A model generated the notes under the pieces. The model worked only from the letters and a program-made list of their open reading frames with translations. It was not told the origin of the DNA and did no database searches. Positions 54,392-61,190 of a DNA stretch of 64,000 nucleotides are shown piece by piece. The position numbers and the translations under genes are program-made. Each line of letters starts with the position of its first letter. The first letter of the stretch is position 1. The stretch spans positions 5,888,001 to 5,952,000 of the forward strand of contig NZ_CP108454.1 in assembly GCF_036240795.1 (NCBI RefSeq). The letters are read 5' to 3'. Origin of the DNA: Streptomyces sp. NBC_01268 (lineage in GTDB: Bacteria > Actinomycetota > Actinomycetes > Streptomycetales > Streptomycetaceae).

Positions 54392-54973
54392 TTACCGCAG
54401 GCGCGCCATGAGGGCGTGCTCGACCAGCGTGATGAGCGCGCTCTTGGCGTCCGCGCGGTGGCGGGCGTCGGTGGTGATGATCGGGGTGTCGGGACCGATC
54501 TGGAGGGCCTCGCGGACCTCCTCCGGGTTGTACGGCTGGTGTCCGTCGAAGCCGTTGAGGGCGATGACGAAGGGGAGGCCCGAGTTCTCGAAGTAGTCGA
54601 CCGCGGGGAAGCAGTCGGCGAGTCGCCGGGTGTCGACGAGGACGACGGCGCCGATGGCGCCGCGGACGAGGTCGTCCCACATGAACCAGAAGCGGTCCTG
54701 GCCGGGCGTACCGAAGAGGTACAGGATCAGGTCCTGGTCCAGCGTGATGCGGCCGAAGTCCATGGCGACAGTCGTCGTCGTCTTGTCGCCGGTGTGGGTG
54801 AGGTCGTCGATGCCCGCGGAAGCGGACGTCATGACGGCCTCGGTTCGCAGCGGGTTGATCTCCGAGACCGCGCCGACGAACGTGGTCTTGCCCACGCCGA
54901 AGCCACCCGCCACCACGATCTTCGCGCTGGTGGTTGAACGGGCCGCGCCGCCGTTAGAGCTTGCGAAGTCCAC
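54392..54973 (-). CDS. cvnD: Conservon GTPase CvnD (first cluster)
   Basis: The 193-residue protein is the small GTP-binding component of a conservon, a four-gene system in Streptomyces resembling G-protein-coupled signalling. The P-loop is GGFGVGKTTFVG (residues 23-34), followed by TTVAMDFGRI, the G3-like LFGTPGQDRFWFMWDDL, and ALNGFDGHQ in place of NKxD. It overlaps cvnC by 20 bases, a strong sign of coupled translation. A 257-bp stretch (54486-54742) is identical to the second conservon's cvnD. The product is last in its operon (transcribed leftwards). Confidence 0.93.
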   Translation of the reverse strand: MDFASSNGGAARSTTSAKIVVAGGFGVGKTTFVGAVSEINPLRTEAVMTSASAGIDDLTHTGDKTTTTVAMDFGRITLDQDLILYLFGTPGQDRFWFMWDDLVRGAIGAVVLVDTRRLADCFPAVDYFENSGLPFVIALNGFDGHQPYNPEEVREALQIGPDTPIITTDARHRADAKSALITLVEHALMARLR

Positions 54974-55520
54974 TGAGCACCCTTTCGAGCAGTGTCACGT
55001 CTGGCTGACCGCCGGCGGCCTCGTCGCCGCCGGGCTGGTGGATGGCGACAAGTCCGGCCTCCGCCAGGTCGGCGACGAGAATCCGGGCAACGCCGAGGGG
55101 GATGGAGAGAAGGGCCGAGATCTCCGCGACCGACTTGATCTCGAAGCACAGTCGGCAGATCCGCTGGTGCTCGGGCAACTGCCCCTGCAGCCGGGACGGA
55201 TCGGCCGTCGTGCTGACCAGTGCCTCGATGGCGAGCTGGTAACGCGGCCGGGTCCGGCCGCCGGTCATCGCATACGGACGTACGAGCGGGTTGTGCCCGC
55301 CCGAGCCGCCCTGACCACCCGACCGGTGGCCCGGCGCGGTGGACGCGCTCGGGCTGCCGGCGGCGGAGGGCTGAGGCTGCGGCTGCTGCTGGTAGGGCTG
55401 AGGTACGCCCTGTCTGCTCGGCGTGGAGGGAAAGTTGAACCGGTTCTGCGCAGGGTCGCCCAGCGGCGCGCGGTGCGCGTCGAAACCGTTGTAGGGGCTA
55501 CTGCCCGGGGGTGTTCCCAC
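54954..55520 (-). CDS. cvnC: Conservon DUF742 protein CvnC (first cluster)
   Basis: The 188-residue protein has a disordered Gln/Pro/Ser-rich N-terminus (about 1-85) and a winged-helix-like DUF742 domain (PLVRPYAMTGGRTRPRYQLA through ERVLSGLRKL). It is thought to relay between the kinase-like sensor and CvnD. The GTG at 55518-55520 is chosen over the longer ATG frame because GGAGGAGGAGAC immediately precedes it. The longer N-terminus differs sharply from the second cluster's shorter one (135 residues), although the DUF742 cores are similar. Confidence 0.9.
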   Translation of the reverse strand: MGTPPGSSPYNGFDAHRAPLGDPAQNRFNFPSTPSRQGVPQPYQQQPQPQPSAAGSPSASTAPGHRSGGQGGSGGHNPLVRPYAMTGGRTRPRYQLAIEALVSTTADPSRLQGQLPEHQRICRLCFEIKSVAEISALLSIPLGVARILVADLAEAGLVAIHQPGGDEAAGGQPDVTLLERVLSGLRKL

Positions 55521-55613
55521 GTCTCCTCCTCCGACTGCCTCGCGGCTCCATGTCCCTTGGAACCGCGCCACCGCACCCTACGGTGCGGTGACGAGAAACG
55601 CACTGTCTGTCTG

Positions 55614-56036
55614 TTAGTTGAGAAGACTTCCCTGAAGCTCCGCCCGGAGGTCAGGAGTCAGGACGCTTCCCGCACGGTCGACCAGCAGTGCCATCTCGTA
55701 GCCCACCAGACCGATGTCGGCCTCCGGGTGGGCGAGCACGGCCAGCGAGGAACCGTCGGAGACCGACATGATGAAGAGGAAGCCGCGCTCCATCTCCACC
55801 ACGGTCTGGTTGACCGCGCCGCCCTCGAAGATGCGGGACGCGCCCGCGGTCAGCGAGGTCAGTCCGGAGGCGACGGCCGCCAGCTGGTCGGCACGGTCCC
55901 GGGGGAACCCCTCGGACATCGCCAGCAGGAGTCCGTCGGCGGAGACCACCACCGTGTGGGACACCCCGGGGGTGTTGTCCACGAAGTTGGTGATCAACCA
56001 GTTCAGATTCTGCGCCGCCTGGCTCATCGGGCTCAC
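55614..56036 (-). CDS. cvnB: Conservon roadblock protein CvnB (first cluster)
   Basis: The 140-residue roadblock/LC7 protein begins SPMSQAAQNLNWLITNFVDN and ends in LTPDLRAELQGSLLN. Roadblock domains bind GTPases, so it probably partners CvnD. GTG (56034-56036) is chosen since AGGAG lies 7 bases upstream, while ATG 56027 is 16 bases away. It starts one base after the cvnA stop. It is highly similar to the second cluster's cvnB, differing mainly at a few residues such as VNQ for VAQ. Confidence 0.9.
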   Translation of the reverse strand: MSPMSQAAQNLNWLITNFVDNTPGVSHTVVVSADGLLLAMSEGFPRDRADQLAAVASGLTSLTAGASRIFEGGAVNQTVVEMERGFLFIMSVSDGSSLAVLAHPEADIGLVGYEMALLVDRAGSVLTPDLRAELQGSLLN

Positions 56037-56037
56037 A

Positions 56038-59000
56038 CTAACGCTCCTGGTTGTAGGTACTACCCGGGCCGAGGCCCGATCCGTTCGTGTCCGTCCCCGC
56101 GTTGCGTCCCTGCTGGACACCGCGGCGCAGGTTGCTCAACCTGCCCCGCACGTCCTCGGGTGCGCGGGAGACCTGGGGGCCGCCCTGCGGGGTGTGCTCC
56201 GCCGATCCTTCGACCAGGTTGGCCTTGGGGACCCGCCGGGGAAGACCGGAGGGGGTGACCCCGCCCGCCTTCGGATCGCGGAGCTTCTCGGCCCGGGACC
56301 AGCGCTCGTCATTGGCGGAGCGCCAGTCCTCGGTGCCTTCTGCTTGGTCGGCGGCCGGCTGCGCGGGCTGGGCCGGCGCCGCGGGCTGCTGCGTCGCCCG
56401 CGGGGTCTGCGGCGCCTGCGGGGCGACGCTGCCGCGGCGCGGCAGACCGGCGTCGGTCAGTGCGTGGCCGGCGTCCGGGGTGGGACTCTGCGTGGGACCC
56501 GGACGGTCGAAGCCTACGCGCTCGGGGGCCTGTTCGGGAGCGGCCTGGACAGATTCCGATTCGGTCCCGAACTGCTGCGCGTAACCGTTCTGGTAGGCCG
56601 TCTGCTGAGCCCAGTCACCCTGGTGGGGCTGGGGTTCGTAGCTGTTCTCGTACGCCGTCCGGCCACCGGCCTGACCGTCGTACGCGGCTTCCGCATACGC
56701 CTGGTCCTGGTAGCCGTCGACCGGCTGTGCGTAGCCCTGCTGGGACTGCTGGCCCTCGTAACCCTGCGGGGCGTAGCCGAAGCCGTTCTGCTCCTGCGGG
56801 TACTCGGCGGGGTAGCCGGCGTTCGGGTACTCGGCGTTCGGGTACTCCGCGGCGTACGGCTGGGCCTGCGCCTGCGCCTGCTCCTGCGGCGCGAAGCCCT
56901 GCTGCGCGGCGGCGTCGGCCTCGTCCCGGTACAGCGGGTGGTCCCCGCCCTGCACCTGGGCCTCCAGCGTCGCGCGGCGCTCCTCGCGCTGCAGCGAGCG
57001 GTTCACCGGGTCGAGCTGGTGCTCGTCGGCCGGCTCCTCGTAGCGGGAGTCGTCGAAGCCGAGCTCGGCGGCGGTCCGCATCGGCTGCAGCTGCTGCTGC
57101 GGCGCCTCGAAGGCCGAGTGCTGCTGCTGCGGGATCATCTGCGAGACGGTGAAGTCGTCCTGCAGCGGCTGCTCGCCGCCACCACCGTGCGTGATCGCGT
57201 CCGGCAGCATGACCAGCGAGGTCGTGCCGGCCTGCTCGCCCGAGGGGCGGAGCTGGACGCGGATGCCGTGCCGGTCGGCGAGGCGGCCGACCACGAAGAG
57301 GCCCATGCGCTGCGAGACGGCGGCGTCCACGGTCGGCGGGTTGGCCAGCTTGTGGTTGATGTCCGCGAAGTCCTCGGCGGTGAGGCCGATGCCCTTGTCG
57401 TGGATCTCGACCATCACGCGGCCGTCGGGCAGCCGGGTGGCGGTGACGCGGACCTTGGTCTGCGGGGAGGAGAAGGTGGTGGCGTTCTCCAGGAGCTCGG
57501 CGAGCAGGTGCACGAGGTCGGTCACGGCCTGGCCGTGGATCTCGGCGTCCGGCACGCCGGCCAGCTCGATGCGCTCGTACTGCTCCACCTCGGAGGAGGC
57601 GGCGCGCATGACGTCGACCAGCGGGACCGGCTGGTCCCAGCGGCGGCCGGGCTCCTCGCCGGCGAGGACCAGGAGGTTCTCGCCGTTGCGGCGCATACGG
57701 GTGGCCAGGTGGTCCAGCTTGAAGAGGTTCTCCAGCTGGTCCGGGTCGGCCTCGTTGTTCTCCAGGTCGGTGATGAGGGTCAGCTGGCCCTCGATGAGCG
57801 ACTGGTTGCGGCGCGACAGGTTGGTGAAGATCGCGTTGACGTTGCCCCGGAGCATGGCCTGCTCGGCGGCGAGCCGGACGGCCTCGCGGTGCACCTGGTC
57901 GAAGGCGCGGGCGACCTCGCCGATCTCGTCCTGGGAGTCGATCGGGATGGGCTGCACGCGGGTGTCGACCCGGCCGGGCTCGGTACGGGACAGCTGGTCG
58001 ACCAGCATCGGCAGGCGCTGCTCGGCGATGCCGAAGGCCGCGGTGCGCAGCTCGCGCATCGAGCGGCTCATCTGCCGGGCCATCATCCCGGCCAGGATGA
58101 AGGCGGCGAGCAGGGCGATCACGACGATGCCACCGTTGACGTACGCGTCGGTCTGGGCGTCGTCGGAGATGTCGGCGGCCTCCGTCACGGCCTTGTCGAC
58201 GAGCTCCTTCTCGACCTCGGTGTAGCCGTCGAACTTGCCGGTGGAGACGGCCAGCCAGGTCTCGGGCGTGATGCCCTGGCCCTTGAGGTCGGCGAGCGCC
58301 TCGGGGTCCTTGGCGGAGCCGATCAGCTGGGCGACGCCGGTGTAGACGGAGTCGTCCTTGCCCTTGGGCAGCTCGATGCCGGCGCCCGCCATCTTCTTGG
58401 CGCCGTCGGCGGCCTTGCCCGCCATGACCTGCTTCAGCCGCTCGACGTCGGCCTCGGTGCCACCGGACTGGAACTCGCCCAGGGCGATCTGCTCCAGATA
58501 GTTGTACGAGTTGAACGCAACCGACTGCTGCGCGAAGACGTCGTCCTTCTTGCTGGGACGCACGAGGAGCTGGGTGCCGATCGACCGCTGGAGCGACTCG
58601 GCGGCCTTCGCGAGCTGGATCGCGTAGACCGTACGGCCGTAGCTGGTGATGTTGCCGGTGCCCAGACCGAGCTCGTTGGAGAACTCCATCAGGTAGTGCT
58701 GGATGCCGGTGTAGCCGAGCTGGGTGTTCACCGGGTCGAGGGAGCGCGTGTAGGCGATCTTGCGCAGCCCCTCCAGCTTGGGCTCGGAGTCCCGGAACAG
58801 CTTGAGGCGCCGCTCCAGGCCCTGCCCGCTGGGCATGTTCTTGACGGCCTCGTCGAACTTGACCTTGGCGGCGTCGGTGGCGGCGTACGTCTGGGCGACC
58901 TCGTCGCTCTGACGGTCCTCGGCGGTCTTGGCGCTGAGCAGGGGAGCGGCGGTGAGGTCACGCTCGTTGAGCAGCGCCTGGCCGTACTCCGAGGCGGCGC

Positions 59001-59289
59001 GCACGATGAGCGCCGTCTTCTCGGCGTCCTGCGCCTCCTGCCAGGTGTCGATGGACGCCTTCACCTGGAAGCCGCCCATGACCAGGCCGACGAGGACGGG
59101 TATGAGCAGGATCGCGTTCAGCCTGGTGGGCACACGCCAGTTCCGCGGGGACAGCTTGCTGGTGCTGCCCTTGCGGCTCGGGGCCGGGGGCGTCACGGGC
59201 TCGTCCGCGGGCGACATCGCCGCGCGCGACGGCGGCGTGAAGTTGCCCCGCGTCTGCTGCTCCGCGGAGCTTTCCTTGCTTCGCCTCAC
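56038..59289 (-). CDS. cvnA: Conservon sensor histidine-kinase-like protein CvnA (first cluster)
   Basis: The 1083-residue protein has an N-terminal membrane helix (NAILLIPVLVGLVMGGF), a nitrate/nitrite-sensing (NIT)-type outer domain (about 70-330), a second helix (VVIALLAAFILAGMMARQM), a HAMP-like linker, and a kinase region with an H-box-like LFKLDHLATRMRRNGENLLVL, N box LLAELLENATTFSSP and G1 IHDKGIGLT. A disordered tail of about 380 residues rich in Gln, Pro, Gly and Tyr follows. It detects an unknown signal and passes it to CvnB-D. GTG at 59287-59289 is chosen; upstream extension to 59595 lacks support. Confidence 0.93.
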   Translation of the reverse strand: MRRSKESSAEQQTRGNFTPPSRAAMSPADEPVTPPAPSRKGSTSKLSPRNWRVPTRLNAILLIPVLVGLVMGGFQVKASIDTWQEAQDAEKTALIVRAASEYGQALLNERDLTAAPLLSAKTAEDRQSDEVAQTYAATDAAKVKFDEAVKNMPSGQGLERRLKLFRDSEPKLEGLRKIAYTRSLDPVNTQLGYTGIQHYLMEFSNELGLGTGNITSYGRTVYAIQLAKAAESLQRSIGTQLLVRPSKKDDVFAQQSVAFNSYNYLEQIALGEFQSGGTEADVERLKQVMAGKAADGAKKMAGAGIELPKGKDDSVYTGVAQLIGSAKDPEALADLKGQGITPETWLAVSTGKFDGYTEVEKELVDKAVTEAADISDDAQTDAYVNGGIVVIALLAAFILAGMMARQMSRSMRELRTAAFGIAEQRLPMLVDQLSRTEPGRVDTRVQPIPIDSQDEIGEVARAFDQVHREAVRLAAEQAMLRGNVNAIFTNLSRRNQSLIEGQLTLITDLENNEADPDQLENLFKLDHLATRMRRNGENLLVLAGEEPGRRWDQPVPLVDVMRAASSEVEQYERIELAGVPDAEIHGQAVTDLVHLLAELLENATTFSSPQTKVRVTATRLPDGRVMVEIHDKGIGLTAEDFADINHKLANPPTVDAAVSQRMGLFVVGRLADRHGIRVQLRPSGEQAGTTSLVMLPDAITHGGGGEQPLQDDFTVSQMIPQQQHSAFEAPQQQLQPMRTAAELGFDDSRYEEPADEHQLDPVNRSLQREERRATLEAQVQGGDHPLYRDEADAAAQQGFAPQEQAQAQAQPYAAEYPNAEYPNAGYPAEYPQEQNGFGYAPQGYEGQQSQQGYAQPVDGYQDQAYAEAAYDGQAGGRTAYENSYEPQPHQGDWAQQTAYQNGYAQQFGTESESVQAAPEQAPERVGFDRPGPTQSPTPDAGHALTDAGLPRRGSVAPQAPQTPRATQQPAAPAQPAQPAADQAEGTEDWRSANDERWSRAEKLRDPKAGGVTPSGLPRRVPKANLVEGSAEHTPQGGPQVSRAPEDVRGRLSNLRRGVQQGRNAGTDTNGSGLGPGSTYNQER

Positions 59290-59458
59290 TCGACCAACAA
59301 CCTCTCGGCGTCGGCACCTACGTTGTGCCGGTGTTTCGTTCAGGGCCGTACTACTCGGGAGTTCATGAATTGCAGCACGTGAAGGGGGTCCCTTCCAAAC
59401 AGTGCGAAGCAGCCGGTTTTTGGGCCTCACGCCAGAGATAAAACGGGCATAAAGAGCG

Positions 59459-59480
59459 AGCCCCGCCAAAAGGCGGGGCT
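59459..59480. terminator. Hairpin between the two conservons
   Basis: AGCCCCGCC (59459-59467) pairs with GGCGGGGCT (59472-59480) around AAAA. It lies in the 351-base gap between cvnA (first cluster) and cvnD (second cluster). It could terminate the second operon or structure the first operon's 5'-UTR. The gap otherwise holds the first operon's promoter, which I could not locate with confidence. Confidence 0.65.
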
Positions 59481-59640
59481 CATGTGAGCGCAGCGGCACC
59501 GATCGGATGCGTCGGGTGTCCGAGGCGCCCCAATTCTCTGTCGAAATGTTATGAACTCGGGGGTGGCCGTGTCGAAGGACACAGACCGCCCCCAAAACCT
59601 CTACGACAACTTCCGTATATCGACTTCTACTTGAGGTGTA

Positions 59641-60225
59641 CTACTTCAGCCGGGCCATGAGGGCGTGCTCGACCAGCGTGATGAGCGCGCTCTTGGCGTC
59701 CGCGCGGTGGCGGGCGTCGGTCGTGATGATGGGAGTGTCGGGACCGATCTGGAGGGCCTCGCGGACCTCCTCCGGGTTGTACGGCTGGTGTCCGTCGAAG
59801 CCGTTGAGGGCGATGACGAAGGGGAGGCCCGAGTTCTCGAAGTAGTCGACCGCGGGGAAGCAGTCGGCGAGTCGCCGGGTGTCGACGAGGACGACGGCGC
59901 CGATGGCGCCGCGGACGAGGTCGTCCCACATGAACCAGAAGCGGTCCTGGCCGGGCGTACCGAAGAGGTACAGGATCAGGTCCTGGTCCAGGGTGATGCG
60001 GCCGAAGTCCATCGCCACCGTCGTGGTGGTCTTGCCCCCGGTGTGGGTGAGGTCGTCGATGCCCGCGGAAGCGGACGTCATGACGGCCTCGGTTCGCAGC
60101 GGGTTGATCTCGGAGACCGCGCCGACGAACGTGGTCTTGCCCACGCCGAAGCCACCCGCCACCACGATCTTCGCGCTGGTGGTCGAGCGGGCCGCGCCGC
60201 CGCCGTTAGAGCTTGCGAAGTCCAC
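59641..60225 (-). CDS. cvnD: Conservon GTPase CvnD (second cluster)
   Basis: The 194-residue GTPase is nearly the same protein as the first cluster's CvnD (P-loop GGFGVGKTTFVG, LFGTPGQDRFWF, ALNGFDGHQ), with changes at only a few residues such as one extra Gly near the N-terminus, DK to GK after THTG, and C-terminal LK instead of LR. Bases 59735-59991 are identical to 54486-54742, including silent sites. It overlaps cvnC by 20 bases. As in the first cluster, it is the last gene of the operon. The gene is followed by the gap and hairpin near 59460. Confidence 0.93.
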   Translation of the reverse strand: MDFASSNGGGAARSTTSAKIVVAGGFGVGKTTFVGAVSEINPLRTEAVMTSASAGIDDLTHTGGKTTTTVAMDFGRITLDQDLILYLFGTPGQDRFWFMWDDLVRGAIGAVVLVDTRRLADCFPAVDYFENSGLPFVIALNGFDGHQPYNPEEVREALQIGPDTPIITTDARHRADAKSALITLVEHALMARLK

Positions 60226-60613
60226 TGAGCACCCTTTCCAGGAGCGTCACGTCCGGCGTGCCGCCGGCCTCTCCGTTGCCCGGCTGGTGGATCGCCACCA
60301 TGCCCGCCTCCGCCAGGTCGGCGACGAGGATGCGGGCCACACCGAGCGGCATCGACAGGAGCGCCGAGACCTCGGCCACCGACTTCACCTCGCGGCACAG
60401 GTGGCAGATCCGCTGGTGCTCGGGGAGCAGGGTGGCCAGATGCGCCGGGTCGGCCGTGGTGCTGACCAGGGCCTCGATGGCGAGCTGGTAGCGCGGCCGG
60501 GTCCGGCCGCCGGTCATCGCGTAGGGGCGGACCAGCGGCTGGTCGCCTTCAGCTCCGTACCCCTCGTCGAGCGAGGCGCCATACGGATCGTGAGAGGCGG
60601 GGGGCGGGGTCAT
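60206..60613 (-). CDS. cvnC: Conservon DUF742 protein CvnC (second cluster)
   Basis: The 135-residue protein has a short N-terminus (TPPPASHDPYGASLDEGYGA) and the DUF742 core (PLVRPYAMTGGRTRPRYQLA through LERVLSGLRKL). ATG at 60611-60613 has GGAGG six bases upstream; the longer open frame to 60799 is rejected as it would overlap cvnB. It lacks the Gln/Pro-rich arm of the first cluster's CvnC. The 154-base gap to cvnB (60614-60767) holds nothing recognisable apart from GC-rich sequence. Confidence 0.9.
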   Translation of the reverse strand: MTPPPASHDPYGASLDEGYGAEGDQPLVRPYAMTGGRTRPRYQLAIEALVSTTADPAHLATLLPEHQRICHLCREVKSVAEVSALLSMPLGVARILVADLAEAGMVAIHQPGNGEAGGTPDVTLLERVLSGLRKL

Positions 60614-60767
60614 GAATCCTCCGGGCGTGACAGCAGAAGGTTCTGCCGTCTGATGGGGCCGGTGGGGGGCCGGGTGGGGCGGCCGGACGATGAACGGTCC
60701 GGGGGCGGCGCGGAGGGGCGCGCCGCCCTGCGGTCGGTCTTGTACGGAGTGCGAGGTCGGTACCCGC

Positions 60768-61190
60768 TCAGTGGAGCAGGCTGCCCTGGAGCTCGGCACG
60801 CAGGTCCGGGGTGAGGACCGTGCCGGCCCGGTCCACGAGGAGCGCCATCTCGTAGCCCACGAGGCCGATGTCGCACTCGGGGTGCGCGAGCACGGCCAGC
60901 GAGGAACCGTCGGAGACGGACATGAGGAAGAGGAAGCCGCGCTCCATCTCCACCACCGTCTGGGCGACGGGGCCCCCCTCGAAGATCCGGGACGCTCCCG
61001 CGGTCAGCGAGGTCAGTCCGGACGCGACCGCCGCCAGCTGGTCGGCGCGGTCACGGGGGAAACCTTCGGACATGGCAAGGAGCAGACCGTCGGCGGAGAC
61101 CACCACTGTGTGGGACACCCCGGGGGTGTTGTCCACGAAGTTGGTGATCAACCAGTTCAGATTCTGCGCCGCCTGGCTCATCGCGCTCAA
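60768..61190 (-). CDS. cvnB: Conservon roadblock protein CvnB (second cluster)
   Basis: The 140-residue protein is the roadblock/LC7 partner, nearly identical to the first cluster's CvnB, with variations such as VAQTVVEMERGFLFLMS and PECDIGLV. TTG at 61188-61190 is preferred, with AGGAGCG upstream, in the same place as GTG in the first cluster, three codons before the ATG of MSQAAQNLNW. It begins directly at the cvnA stop. Confidence 0.9.
   Translation of the reverse strand: MSAMSQAAQNLNWLITNFVDNTPGVSHTVVVSADGLLLAMSEGFPRDRADQLAAVASGLTSLTAGASRIFEGGPVAQTVVEMERGFLFLMSVSDGSSLAVLAHPECDIGLVGYEMALLVDRAGTVLTPDLRAELQGSLLH

Noticed and set aside
56038..59382. Long + strand frames opposite cvnA
   Set aside because: They mirror the conservon gene and contain no family motifs.
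59290..59640. Search for a small RNA or extra gene in the inter-conservon gap
   Set aside because: Only a single AAAA-loop hairpin stands out; no start with ribosome site and no promoter could be defended.
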